This document shows positions 31,773 through 40,334 of a stretch of DNA of 64,000 bases, piece after piece. The stretch comes from Flavobacterium sp. Sd200 (GTDB lineage Bacteria; Bacteroidota; Bacteroidia; Flavobacteriales; Flavobacteriaceae): NCBI RefSeq assembly GCF_009826935.1, contig NZ_WUMN01000008.1, forward strand, positions 60,871 to 124,870, given 5' to 3'. The notes below the pieces were generated by a model. The model did no database searches. It was not told the DNA's origin and saw only the letters and a list, made by a program, of their open reading frames with translations. The translations under genes and the position numbers were made by a program. Every line of letters begins with the position of its first letter. The first letter of the stretch is position 1.

Positions 31773-32255
31773 CTATTTTAATACCCAGTCGGTTATAATA
31801 TCATTCTCATTAACATTTATATACGAATCGTCGGGCGACATCTTTTGTGGAAAAACATTGCGGTTACGTCCTGTAACAGCAATTGCATTATTACTGTAAT
31901 TAAGCGTAACCAGATCGGTAGCCTGATTAATATAAAGGCTTGTACCGCGAACGGCAACATCTGTAGCTCCGGGAACTTTTATAAATGCTAAAGGCACGGG
32001 ACTTTGCTGGTTTTGATAATTGTACACATGAAAACCTTTGTTAATTTCGGTTACAAACAGCAAGCCATCTTTAATATAGATCTTACCCGGACGACCCACC
32101 GCCTGTGGAGACTGTAACTCTACAGAACGCTCCAAAGCCTCACGCTTCATAACAATAGCGCGGTATTGCGACCCGGAAAAATCATCATCAGTGCCCCAGC
32201 ATCCTGCCAGCAAAAGCAGCACTGAAACAATAACTGTTATCTTAAAATACTTCAT
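31773..32255 (-). CDS. Short beta-propeller-like lipoprotein
   Basis: About 160 residues. MKYFKITVIVSVLLLLAGC gives a lipobox with Cys19, followed by an acidic tether. It has the same blade-type sequence as the following gene (KIYIKDGLLFVTEINKGFHVY, VPGATDVAVRGTSLYINQATDLVTL), but only about two units. The start at 32255 is chosen over the open frame to 32276 because it begins the signal peptide. It looks like a shortened paralogue of its downstream neighbour. A CAAAGATG sequence just upstream (minus-strand CATCTTTG) may be part of its promoter. Confidence 0.75.
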   Translation of the reverse strand: MKYFKITVIVSVLLLLAGCWGTDDDFSGSQYRAIVMKREALERSVELQSPQAVGRPGKIYIKDGLLFVTEINKGFHVYNYQNQQSPVPLAFIKVPGATDVAVRGTSLYINQATDLVTLNYSNNAIAVTGRNRNVFPQKMSPDDSYINVNENDIITDWVLK

Positions 32256-32413
32256 TATGCGATTGGTTTTTAGCAAAGATGCAGTAAATGTTAAAAGGTT
32301 GCGTAGATTTAAAAATTAGTAATATTTACATAATATTAAGCTATCTAACTGAGAAATAATAAACAATGCCCGCATAATATTTTATATATTTACAATAACA
32401 AACACATACAGCT

Positions 32414-33295
32414 ATGAGTTATTCTGATAAAATGCTGCGCGATGGCGCGTTAAAAGATAAAGTTATTGTAGTAACCGGTGGAGGCAGTGGCCTGGGCAAG
32501 GCCATGACTAAATATTTTATGGAACTTGGTGCCAAAGTTGCCATCACATCTCGCGATCTTGAAAAACTGCAGGCTACAGCTAAAGAACTGGAGCAGCAAA
32601 CCGGAGGTGAATGTCTTGCTGTGCAATGTGATGTTCGTCATTACGATCAGGTTGAAGCCATGCTAAAACAGGTCCTGGAAACATATGGCAAAGCCGATGT
32701 TTTACTGAACAACGCTGCCGGAAACTTTATATCGCCCACAGAGCGTTTATCGGCAAATGCATTCGATACAGTTATAGACATTGTACTAAAAGGCTCTAAA
32801 AACTGTACTCTTGCATTTGGCAAGCATTGGATAGACAGCAAACAGCCCTCATCTGTAATACTTAATATTGTTACTACTTATGCCTGGACAGGATCGGCAT
32901 ACGTAGTGCCAAGTGCCACTGCAAAAGCCGGTGTATTAGCCATGACCCGCAGCCTTGCCGTAGAATGGGCAAAATATGGCATTCGCAGTAACGCCATTGC
33001 TCCCGGACCCTTCCCTACCAAAGGTGCATGGGACAGATTACTGCCGGGCGATCTAAAAGAAAAATTTGACCTTGCGCAAAAAGTCCCTTTAAAGCGTGTA
33101 GGCGACCATCAGGAGCTGGCTAATATTGCTGCCTATTTAGTATCTGACTTTTCAGCTTATGTAAATGGCGAAGTTATTACTATAGATGGTGGCGAATGGC
33201 TTAAAGGCGCAGGGCAGTTTAATATTTTAGAGGCCATACCCGAGGAAATGTGGGATATGCTCGAAGAAATGATAAAAGCGAAGAAGAGTAAATAG
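32414..33295 (+). CDS. SDR-family oxidoreductase, 2,4-dienoyl-CoA reductase type
   Basis: A 293-residue short-chain dehydrogenase. The nucleotide-binding motif TGGGSGLG is at residues 21-28, NNAAG near 99-103, and the active-site Lys at 171. The usual YxxxK is replaced by SATAK (Ser167), with the flanks VVPSATAKAGV. This is the pattern of the 2,4-dienoyl-CoA reductases, which lack the canonical Tyr in that position; PGPFPTKGAWDRL is also typical of them. It would reduce 2,4-dienoyl-CoA with NADPH in the breakdown of unsaturated fatty acids. Single gene, not clustered with other beta-oxidation genes here. Confidence 0.85.
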   Translation: MSYSDKMLRDGALKDKVIVVTGGGSGLGKAMTKYFMELGAKVAITSRDLEKLQATAKELEQQTGGECLAVQCDVRHYDQVEAMLKQVLETYGKADVLLNNAAGNFISPTERLSANAFDTVIDIVLKGSKNCTLAFGKHWIDSKQPSSVILNIVTTYAWTGSAYVVPSATAKAGVLAMTRSLAVEWAKYGIRSNAIAPGPFPTKGAWDRLLPGDLKEKFDLAQKVPLKRVGDHQELANIAAYLVSDFSAYVNGEVITIDGGEWLKGAGQFNILEAIPEEMWDMLEEMIKAKKSK

Positions 33296-33298
33296 TTT

Positions 33299-33414
33299 CA
33301 GTCGTAGTCTCAGTTTACAGTCACAGTTTACAGTCACAGTTTACAATCTGATCGGTATCTTAATACATACTACAACTGAAAACTGTGACTGAGACTGTAA
33401 ACTGCGACTGCAAC
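33299..33414. repeat. Inverted composite repeat of CAGTTTACAGTCACAG units
   Basis: The left arm (33299-33345) has tandem CAGTTTACAGT/CACAG units; the right arm (33370-33414) is their inverted, slightly diverged copy (AACTGTGACTGAGACTGT). It lies between the SDR gene and the T9SS type A gene and could end the SDR transcript. Non-coding. Confidence 0.8.
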
Positions 33415-33504
33415 TTATAACAAAGACAGACTCTCATTACAAACCTGCACTAATTTTCATCATAAATTAACATGTTTTATTTAGAATTGGTTTAAATTAA
33501 TTTT

Positions 33505-33512
33505 TATATTTG
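33505..33512 (+). promoter_or_regulatory. -7 promoter element of the T9SS type A gene
   Basis: TATATTTG matches TAnnTTTG, 37 nt before the ATG at 33549. TTG at 33487-33489 is the only nearby -33 candidate but the spacing (15 nt) is short. Confidence 0.6.
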
Positions 33513-33548
33513 CGCAGAAATTTATTCTTAATAAATCTAAATAACAAC

Positions 33549-35372
33549 ATGAAAAGAATTTTACTATCTGCAGGTATGCTTTGTGCTTCGCTTATTGCAA
33601 GTGCACAATGTGAGCCTCAGACAACACTTAACGAAGATTTTTCTGACTTTACAGTCAGCACAAGCTGGGCCGGTGGCGAAAACTGCTGGAACAAAATAGC
33701 TCTTGGTTACCCTAACGGTGGTATGGTATATACTGCACAGGAAGGTGCGCCTGCTAACAAATTTATGACTTTTTATGCATCAACTGCTGTAAATGTATAT
33801 TCATACCTTATTGGCCCTGAAGTATCTACTTTCGACGGAGAGCATCAACTTTCTTTCTCTACATGGAAAGTAGCCCGTAACGGTTCTACTCCTGCTGGTA
33901 TAGTTACTATACAGGTAGGAACAATTACAAATGTGGCAGACGGCACTACGTTTGTACCATTTGGAGATGCTTTTACAGTATCAACTGAAGGCGTACAAAC
34001 TTTTAGTGAAATAATAATACCACAGGTAGCTGCAGGAAGCCATATTGCTTTCAGACTATCTGCAGATACTCAACACAATGCACTTGCTATAGACGATGTT
34101 GTTTGGGAAGAAGTTCCTGCTCCTGCATGTGAGGCTGTTGCAACTATTGATGAAGATTTTACAGGGTTCTCTACAGGTGCTTTCCCTCAAAATTGCTGGA
34201 CTACAAGCCACGCTTACCCAATGACATCAATCGATGCAGATGCTGAAGGCAGTGAAGAAAAATCAGTAACAGTTTACAGTTTCTTTAGCCCTAACACTCC
34301 TATTTATGTAGTTTCTCCTGAAGTTTCTACAATGGATGGCAACCATGAGCTATCTTTTTCAGTAATCAGGCAGGCTCCGGTTATGCCGGGCAGCTCTATA
34401 AGCGTACAGGTAGGTACATTAAGTATAGTTGATGACTACACTACTTTTGTTCCATTTGGTAATCCAATAGCAGTTGAATCTACTACCGAAGCTATACAGA
34501 TTGACGACTGGGTTCTTCCTGAATCAACTACACAAAAATATATTACTTTCCAGGTAACAGCTACTGCTCAACATACTGCAATTGCTTTAGACAACGTAGT
34601 TTGGGAAGAAGTTCCTGCTCCTGCATGTGCTCCTGTTGCAACTATAGATGAAGATTTTACCAACTTCGCAGATGGTGCTTTTCCTCAAAACTGCTGGACA
34701 TCAAGCCATCAGGCTCCTATGACATCTATTGATGCCGAAGCAGAAGGAAGCGAAGAAAAATATGTAACTGTTTATAGCTTCTTTAGCGCTAACACTCCTA
34801 TTTATGTAGTTTCTCCTGAAGTTTCTACAATGGATGGCAACCATGAGCTATCTTTTTCAGTAATCAGGCAGGCACCGATTATGCCGGGCAGCTCTATAAG
34901 CGTACAGGTAGGTACATTAAGTATAGTTGATGACTACACTACTTTTGTTCCATTTGGTAATCCAATAGCAGTTGAATCTACTACCGAAGCTATACAGATT
35001 AACGACTGGGTTCTTCCTGAATCAACTACACAAAAATATATTGCTTTCCAGGTAACAGCTACTGCTCAACATACTGCAATTGCTTTAGACAACGTTTCTT
35101 GGCAATCTGCAACAACTGACAGAGATGCGTTTAAAACTAATACTTTCCGTATCTTCCCTAACCCAACTACAGATAAAAACGTAACCCTTGCTTACAACAA
35201 CATCAACAATGGACGTGTAAGTGTGTACACTGTTACAGGTGCTAAAGTTTTTGAAACTGCTGTAAGCGGCAATACACAAAACATCAGCCTGTCTTCTTTG
35301 TCTGCAGGTATGTATGTAGTTAAGTTAGAGTCTGGCAATTTCTCTGCCACTCAAAAACTTATCATCAAATAA
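33549..35372 (+). CDS. Secreted T9SS type A protein with three choice-of-anchor J-type modules
   Basis: This 607-residue protein has a signal peptide (cleavage near SAQ at about residue 20). Three homologous modules of about 166 residues follow, each opening with an EDF motif and a C-x-C or NCW pair, and each ending AxDxVxWEEV-like. Modules 2 and 3 are nearly identical at DNA level. This is the choice-of-anchor J type of beta-jelly-roll found in secreted Flavobacteria proteins. The last ~70 residues are a type A sorting domain (FRIFPNPTTDKNVTLAY, VSVYTVTGAKVFET, LSAGMYVVKLESG), so it is secreted by the T9SS and often surface-anchored. The ATG at 33549 is used because the signal peptide begins there. 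Confidence 0.88.
   Translation: MKRILLSAGMLCASLIASAQCEPQTTLNEDFSDFTVSTSWAGGENCWNKIALGYPNGGMVYTAQEGAPANKFMTFYASTAVNVYSYLIGPEVSTFDGEHQLSFSTWKVARNGSTPAGIVTIQVGTITNVADGTTFVPFGDAFTVSTEGVQTFSEIIIPQVAAGSHIAFRLSADTQHNALAIDDVVWEEVPAPACEAVATIDEDFTGFSTGAFPQNCWTTSHAYPMTSIDADAEGSEEKSVTVYSFFSPNTPIYVVSPEVSTMDGNHELSFSVIRQAPVMPGSSISVQVGTLSIVDDYTTFVPFGNPIAVESTTEAIQIDDWVLPESTTQKYITFQVTATAQHTAIALDNVVWEEVPAPACAPVATIDEDFTNFADGAFPQNCWTSSHQAPMTSIDAEAEGSEEKYVTVYSFFSANTPIYVVSPEVSTMDGNHELSFSVIRQAPIMPGSSISVQVGTLSIVDDYTTFVPFGNPIAVESTTEAIQINDWVLPESTTQKYIAFQVTATAQHTAIALDNVSWQSATTDRDAFKTNTFRIFPNPTTDKNVTLAYNNINNGRVSVYTVTGAKVFETAVSGNTQNISLSSLSAGMYVVKLESGNFSATQKLIIK
34289..35098. repeat. Near-identical in-gene tandem duplication, period 498 bp
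   Basis: Positions 34293 onward and 34791 onward carry the same DNA over most of ~310 bp (modules 2 and 3 of the T9SS type A gene), offset by exactly 498 bp (166 codons). The sequence shared by the modules drops sharply outside this stretch, which points to recent duplication or gene conversion. Confidence 0.85.
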
Positions 35373-35394
35373 AACCAACCTCTTTTTTTATACT

Positions 35395-35423
35395 AAGCCG
35401 CACAATGTGCGGCTTTTTTATTT
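35395..35423 (+). terminator. Intrinsic terminator of the T9SS type A gene
   Basis: AAGCCGCAC and GTGCGGCTT form a 9-bp stem with loop AAT, followed by TTTTTATTT. Confidence 0.93.
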
Positions 35424-35497
35424 GGCATTGTTAACAATTTCCGTTTTTAGGTACCATAAATAATTGTATTTTTACCGTTCCAAAATTTCAAACAACA

Positions 35498-36274
35498 ATG
35501 GGTAAAATAATTGCTATTGCCAACCAAAAGGGCGGCGTGGGAAAAACAACAACTACGGTTAACCTGGCAGCATCGCTGGGTGTTCTTGAAAAGAAAGTAC
35601 TGCTCATTGATGCCGACCCGCAGGCTAACGCAAGTAGTGGCCTGGGCATTGATGTAGAATCTGTTGAAATAGGCACTTACCAAATACTGGAACATAGCTA
35701 TACCCCTAAAGAAGCTACTTTAGAATGTACGGCTCCAAACGTTTGGGTAATACCTGCACACATAGACCTTGTGGCTATCGAAATAGAACTTGTAGATAAG
35801 GAAAACAGGGAATATATGCTTAAACAGGCACTGGAAAGTGTTAAAGACGAGTATGATTATATACTAATAGACTGTGCCCCGTCGTTAGGATTGCTAACGC
35901 TTAATGCGCTTACAGCTGCAGACAGCGTTGTTATACCGATACAGTGCGAATATTTTGCACTGGAAGGTTTGGGCAAGCTGTTAAACACCATAAAAAGCGT
36001 ACAAAAGATACACAACCCTGATCTTGATATAGAAGGGCTGCTGTTAACAATGTATGACTCACGTCTTCGCCTGTCTAACCAGGTAGTCGAAGAAGTGCAG
36101 AAACACTTTAACGATATGGTATTTAACACCGTGATACAGCGTAATATTAAGCTTAGCGAAGCCCCGAGCTATGGTGAAAGCATTATTAACTATGACGCTA
36201 CCAGCAAAGGAGCTACAAACTACCTGCAGCTGGCTGAAGAGATTATAAAGAAAAACAGTAAAGTAGGTTTATGA
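35498..36274 (+). CDS. parA: Chromosome-partitioning ATPase ParA/Soj
   Basis: This 258-residue P-loop ATPase has the deviant Walker A motif KGGVGKTT at residues 11-18, DADPQANASSGLG as Walker A', and IDCAPSLGLLTLNAL as Walker B. The length and the NQKGGVGKTT start match chromosomal ParA/Soj rather than plasmid forms. Together with ParB (overlapping downstream gene) it moves or anchors replication origins. It overlaps parB by four bases (ATGA), indicating translational coupling. The frequent position near dnaA or gidA is not confirmed here; it is followed by parB, DUF5683, dapB and lepB. Confidence 0.96.
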   Translation: MGKIIAIANQKGGVGKTTTTVNLAASLGVLEKKVLLIDADPQANASSGLGIDVESVEIGTYQILEHSYTPKEATLECTAPNVWVIPAHIDLVAIEIELVDKENREYMLKQALESVKDEYDYILIDCAPSLGLLTLNALTAADSVVIPIQCEYFALEGLGKLLNTIKSVQKIHNPDLDIEGLLLTMYDSRLRLSNQVVEEVQKHFNDMVFNTVIQRNIKLSEAPSYGESIINYDATSKGATNYLQLAEEIIKKNSKVGL

Positions 36275-37176
36275 AAGCCATGAAAAAGCAGGCCCTTGGA
36301 AGGGGATTATCGGCATTATTAAAAGACCCTGAAAACGACATCAAATCGGTAGAGGATAAGAATGCCGACAAAGTTGTGGGTAATATCATAGAGCTTGAGT
36401 TAGATGCCATTGAGATAAACCCTTTTCAGCCAAGGACAAATTTTAACGAAGAATCGCTGCGCGAACTCAGCACCTCTATTAAAGAGCTTGGTGTTATACA
36501 GCCCATTACTGTACGTAAAATGGACTATAACAAATACCAGCTTATTAGTGGTGAGCGCAGGTTGCGTGCCTCTAAGCTTGCGGGTTTAACCCATATTCCT
36601 GCATATATTAGAATTGCCAACGATAACGACTCGCTGGTAATGGCACTTGTAGAGAACATACAACGCCACGACCTTGACCCTATAGAGATCGCACTTTCTT
36701 ACCAAAGGCTTATGGACGAAATACAGCTTACACAGGAGCAAATGAGCGACCGCGTGGGCAAAAAACGTTCTACAATAGCCAATTACCTTCGTTTGCTTAA
36801 ACTTGACCCGGTTATACAGACCGGCATTCGCGATGGCTTTATCAGTATGGGTCACGGCCGCGCCATCATCAACATAGAAGATCTTGATGCACAGGCTGAT
36901 ATTTACCACAAAATAGTAAGCGAAAATCTATCGGTTCGTGAAACCGAAGCTTTGGTTAAAAGCTACCATGAAGGAACTCCTGCCCCTGCCCTGCCTGAAA
37001 ACAAGACCGGAGCAGCAGCTTCTTTTGAAGTACCTAACGACGAGCGTTTGCTAATGACCAGTTTTTTTGGAGCAAAAGTAGATGTAAAGGTAGATGCCAA
37101 AGGAAAAGGGAAAATTACGATACCTTTCAGGTCGGAAGAAGATTTTAACAGGATACTAAAACTTATAAAAGGTTAG
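36271..37176 (+). CDS. parB: Chromosome-partitioning protein ParB/Spo0J
   Basis: This 301-residue parS-binding CTPase starts with the conserved lead MKKQALGRGLSALL. The ParB/Srx nucleotide-binding domain has NPFQPRTNFNEE and GERRLRASKLAGL (around residues 45-110); the helix-turn-helix includes RVGKKRSTIANYLRLL. The C-terminal domain ends with GKITIPFRSEEDFNRIL. ATGAAAGCCATG gives two candidate starts; I keep the first because of the ATGA overlap with parA. I found no copy of the TGTTTCACGTGAAACA-type parS site in the window by eye. The stop codon and the GTG of the next gene overlap by one base. Confidence 0.96.
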   Translation: MKAMKKQALGRGLSALLKDPENDIKSVEDKNADKVVGNIIELELDAIEINPFQPRTNFNEESLRELSTSIKELGVIQPITVRKMDYNKYQLISGERRLRASKLAGLTHIPAYIRIANDNDSLVMALVENIQRHDLDPIEIALSYQRLMDEIQLTQEQMSDRVGKKRSTIANYLRLLKLDPVIQTGIRDGFISMGHGRAIINIEDLDAQADIYHKIVSENLSVRETEALVKSYHEGTPAPALPENKTGAAASFEVPNDERLLMTSFFGAKVDVKVDAKGKGKITIPFRSEEDFNRILKLIKG

Positions 37177-37745
37177 TGAAAAACATATTTTTCATACTCA
37201 TAGCAGCCTTATTTTTTTCTTTCCCCGCCTTTGCACAAGACGAGGAACTTAAAGTTGAGCTTACAAAACAGGACTCGCTGCTGCTAAAACCTTATACTAT
37301 AGACCCGCTTGCGCCCGCCAAGGCCGCGTTTTTTTCGGGGCTCGTGCCCGGGCTTGGACAAATATATAACAAGCGCTACTGGAAAGCTCCAATAGCATGG
37401 GGTGGTATGGGGCTTAGTATTTACTACTACACCTGGAACAGCAAACAATACAATGTTTACAGGGATGCTTATAAAGACCTGCTTGCCGGCCGGCCGGTTA
37501 CCGGAGAACTTTCTGAACTTAACGGAGACAGGCTTATAAGGGGGCAGCGTTTTTACAGGCGTAACCGTGATCTTTCTATGTTTATTACCATAGGCATATA
37601 CATTTTAAATATTGTAGATGCCAATGTAGATGCCCACCTTAAACAGTTTAATGTAAACGAAAACCTTACTTTTAATCCTGCTGTAATACAAAGTCCTACA
37701 GACAACAGGGTTAATATGGGTTTTACACTTAATTACCAATTTTAA
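37176..37745 (+). CDS. DUF5683 membrane protein
   Basis: This 189-residue protein starts at a GTG that overlaps the parB stop. It has a signal peptide (KNIFFILIAALFFSFPAFA) and the DUF5683 core: AAFFSGLVPGLGQIYNKRYWK followed by a Tyr-rich segment (LSIYYYTWNSKQYNVYRDAYKDLL). A second membrane stretch (LSMFITIGIYILNIVDANVDAHL) follows and a beta-like end (GFTLNYQF) suggests an envelope protein. Its job is unknown. The gene is embedded in the par-dapB-lepB operon, a common order in this group, but no mechanistic link is apparent. Confidence 0.88.
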   Translation: MKNIFFILIAALFFSFPAFAQDEELKVELTKQDSLLLKPYTIDPLAPAKAAFFSGLVPGLGQIYNKRYWKAPIAWGGMGLSIYYYTWNSKQYNVYRDAYKDLLAGRPVTGELSELNGDRLIRGQRFYRRNRDLSMFITIGIYILNIVDANVDAHLKQFNVNENLTFNPAVIQSPTDNRVNMGFTLNYQF

Positions 37746-37753
37746 ACCACATC

Positions 37754-38452
37754 ATGAAAATTGCATTGTTAGGCTACGGCAAAATGGGCAAAGTAATAGA
37801 AAATATAGCTTTGCAGAGAGGCCACGAAATAGTTTTGAAAAAAACCGGAACCGATAGTTTTGACGGCCTTGAAAATGCCGATGTTGCTATAGACTTCAGT
37901 ATTCCTGATGCTGCTGTAGGTAATATATCTGCCTGTTTAAACACTAATATTCCGGTGGTTAGCGGCACAACCGGATGGCTGGAACGCTACCATGAAATGG
38001 CTCAGCTTTGCGAAGAAAAAAACGGTGCCTTTATTTATGGTTCTAACTTTAGCCTTGGCGTAAACATTTTCTTTGAACTGAATACTTACTTAGCCAAAAT
38101 GATGGCTAACCTTAAAGAATACAAGGTTAGTATGGAAGAAGTGCACCACACCCAAAAGCTTGATGCACCAAGCGGTACAGCCATTACACTTGCAAAAGAC
38201 ATTATAAACCACAGCGACTATTCGGGTTGGGCAATTGGCAACGCTAAAGAAGATGAAATTTTTATAGATGCCAAACGCATAGAAGGCGTGCCCGGCACAC
38301 ACACCGTTACCTACAACAGTGTGGTAGATGCCATAGAAATTAAACACACTGCCCACAACCGTGAAGGTTTTGCCCTTGGTGCCGTTATCGCTGCCGAGTG
38401 GCTTGCCGGCAAACAGGGCATCTATAGCATGAAAGATGTACTGGGGCTGTAA
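37754..38452 (+). CDS. dapB: 4-hydroxy-tetrahydrodipicolinate reductase
   Basis: This 232-residue enzyme reduces the dapA product in the lysine/diaminopimelate pathway, which also feeds peptidoglycan. It has a short N-terminal Rossmann segment (MKIALLGYGKMGKVIE), SGTTGW-type loop (VVSGTTGWLERY), and the catalytic sequence EVHHTQKLDAPSGTA containing the His/Lys pair. The short length is usual in Bacteroidota. It is the fourth gene of the par operon, 8 bp after the previous gene. dapA is not in the window. Confidence 0.95.
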   Translation: MKIALLGYGKMGKVIENIALQRGHEIVLKKTGTDSFDGLENADVAIDFSIPDAAVGNISACLNTNIPVVSGTTGWLERYHEMAQLCEEKNGAFIYGSNFSLGVNIFFELNTYLAKMMANLKEYKVSMEEVHHTQKLDAPSGTAITLAKDIINHSDYSGWAIGNAKEDEIFIDAKRIEGVPGTHTVTYNSVVDAIEIKHTAHNREGFALGAVIAAEWLAGKQGIYSMKDVLGL

Positions 38453-38496
38453 CATTTTGATATAAAGCAATACATATAAATAAAAATTTATAGAAG

Positions 38497-40200
38497 ATGA
38501 CATTATTACAATGGTTTATATTTTTCCTGGCAGTACAGGTAATACATTTTTTAGGTACTTGGAAACTGTATCAAAAAGCAGGCAGGAAACCTTGGGAAGC
38601 CGCAGTGCCGGTTTATAATGCGGTAGTTTTAATGAAAATTATCCGCCGTTCTCCTTGGTGGACAATACTGCTGTTCGTGCCTATTGTAAACCTCATCATG
38701 TTCCCTGTAGTATGGGTAGAAACGCTAAGAAGCTTTGGTAAAAACACGACTACAGATACCGTTCTTGGTGTTGTAACCCTTGGCTTTTACATTTACTACA
38801 TTAACTATACACAGGAACTAAACTATTTGCCGGAAAGAGATCTTAAACCAAAAAGCAAATCAGGAGATACAGTAAGCTCATTACTGTTTGCCGTTGTAGT
38901 GGCAACTATTGTTCACACTTATGTAATTCAGCCTTTTACTATACCAACCGCATCGTTAGAAAAAACATTGTTAATAGGCGACTTCCTTTTCGTTAGCAAA
39001 ATACATTATGGTGCACGTACACCTATTACTACCATTGGTGCACCTATGGTACATGACTCTATTCCGGTTGTTAATGTAAAATCTTACAGCAACTGGCCTC
39101 AACTGCCTTATTTCAGATTGCCGGGCTTTGAAAAAGTAAAGAAAAATGACATTGTGGTTTTTAACTGGCCTACCGATACGCTGGTTGACTGGACCAACCC
39201 GAACAGCGGATTGGTTAAAAAACCAATAGATAAAAAGATGAACTACGTAAAACGTTGCGTAGGCATAGCAGGCGATAAAATTGAGGTTAAGAACGGGATT
39301 GTTTTTGTAAATGGCCAAGAGCTAAAACTGTCTGATAGGGCTAGGGTTCAATACAACTACACCGTAACTAAAAACGGCGAGGTCTCTGCCGCAGAACTTG
39401 AAAAGCTGGGCATTACAGATCTTACAAAATCATATACTCTTGCTCCGGGTTTTACAAACGACCAATTACAGGCCATACGTTATTATGTTAAAGGCTACAA
39501 ACAGCTAAACGACGGCTCGCTATATATCATTACCGACCTTAACGGCATCCCTCTAAACCTTTTAACAGAGCAACAGATAAAACTTACCGAAGGCGGAGGC
39601 AACTCTTTTGTAGCTAACCTGACTTTTGAAAAAGCCGATAAGCTTAAAAAAATGGCTGGTATAGCTTCTGTAGAAAGAGTCATATCTGAACCGGGCAATG
39701 GTGGCAATGTTTTTCCTGGTAACCAGCCTAACTGGTCTCAGGATAATATGGGACCTATAAGCATTCCTAAAGAAGGAGAAACGGTACAATTGACCAAAGA
39801 AAACCTGCCTTTCTATAAGCTTATTATTGGCGATTATGAGCGTAACGACCTTAAAGTTGCAGGTAATGATATTATTATTAACGGTAAAACAGCCACATCA
39901 TACACCTTTAAACAAAACTATTACTGGATGATGGGTGACAACCGCCATAACTCTTTAGACAGCCGTTATTTTGGTTTTGTTCCGGAGGATCACATTGTGG
40001 GCAAACCTGTACTGATATGGATGAGCATTGACCAAAATGAGAAATGGAGCAACATCTCTAAAAAGATACGTTGGGACAGAATGTTTACAACCGTAGGAGG
40101 TGATGGCGAACCTGTATCTTATTTTAAATATTTTGTTGGATTGCTAATTGCTTATTTTGTATTCGATTATTTCCGCAAGAAGAAAGCAGTTAAGGCATAA
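38497..40200 (+). CDS. lepB: Signal peptidase I with N-terminal membrane domain
   Basis: At 567 residues it is much longer than the E. coli enzyme. The first ~120 residues form a separate domain with three or four hydrophobic segments (resembling DUF5684). The peptidase part begins with PFTIPTASLEKTLLIGD, where Ser153 is the nucleophile; Lys252 in MNYVKRCVGIAGD is the general base. VNGQELKLSDR-like box follows and the long insert between the boxes (about residues 270-430) includes a region with no clear counterpart. The closing motif GDNRHNSLDSRYFGFV is intact. It cleaves leader peptides of exported proteins, and this locus holds the only LepB in view, so it probably processes the many secreted proteins encoded nearby. 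Confidence 0.93.
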   Translation: MTLLQWFIFFLAVQVIHFLGTWKLYQKAGRKPWEAAVPVYNAVVLMKIIRRSPWWTILLFVPIVNLIMFPVVWVETLRSFGKNTTTDTVLGVVTLGFYIYYINYTQELNYLPERDLKPKSKSGDTVSSLLFAVVVATIVHTYVIQPFTIPTASLEKTLLIGDFLFVSKIHYGARTPITTIGAPMVHDSIPVVNVKSYSNWPQLPYFRLPGFEKVKKNDIVVFNWPTDTLVDWTNPNSGLVKKPIDKKMNYVKRCVGIAGDKIEVKNGIVFVNGQELKLSDRARVQYNYTVTKNGEVSAAELEKLGITDLTKSYTLAPGFTNDQLQAIRYYVKGYKQLNDGSLYIITDLNGIPLNLLTEQQIKLTEGGGNSFVANLTFEKADKLKKMAGIASVERVISEPGNGGNVFPGNQPNWSQDNMGPISIPKEGETVQLTKENLPFYKLIIGDYERNDLKVAGNDIIINGKTATSYTFKQNYYWMMGDNRHNSLDSRYFGFVPEDHIVGKPVLIWMSIDQNEKWSNISKKIRWDRMFTTVGGDGEPVSYFKYFVGLLIAYFVFDYFRKKKAVKA

Positions 40201-40212
40201 TAGTTTTTTTTT

Positions 40213-40273
40213 AGACACGAATTCCACAAATTTTCACAAATATGATTCATGAAAATTTGTGAAATTTGTGTCT
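40213..40273 (+). terminator. 24-bp-arm hairpin of the CACGAATTCCAC family, likely lepB terminator
   Basis: AGACACGAATTCCACAAATT and the inverted AATTTGTGAAATTTGTGTCT (arms 40213-40236 and 40250-40273) pair at 22 of 24 positions around a 13-nt loop, followed by TCTTTTTTT. It ends the par-lepB operon. The arms share their sequence with 11121-11158 and partly with 46640-46736. Confidence 0.7.
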
Positions 40274-40280
40274 TCTTTTT

Positions 40281-40334
40281 TTAATTCAAACAAAATTTTC
40301 AAATTACCGAATTCTCAAATTACCAAATCAACGA
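40281..40334. repeat. Degenerate CAAATTACC tandem tract before wbqC
   Basis: TTTTCAAATTACCGAATTCTCAAATTACC-like units (TCAAATTACC twice, with CGAATT between) run up to the ATG. The tract closely resembles the one before purL (22240-22300). No promoter element is obvious inside. Confidence 0.55.

Noticed and set aside
32414..33295. Missing catalytic Tyr in the SDR taken as a sign of an inactive enzyme
   Set aside because: The S-x-x-x-K pattern with its flanks is normal for 2,4-dienoyl-CoA reductases, so the enzyme is probably active.
34289..35098. In-gene repeat as an assembly artefact
   Set aside because: The two copies differ at several positions and the frame is kept throughout, so a true duplication is more likely, although only raw reads could exclude an error.
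35498..37176. A parS site or replication origin near parAB
   Set aside because: I found no TGTTTCACGTGAAACA-like palindrome, no dnaA gene and no DnaA-box cluster by eye, so no origin is called.
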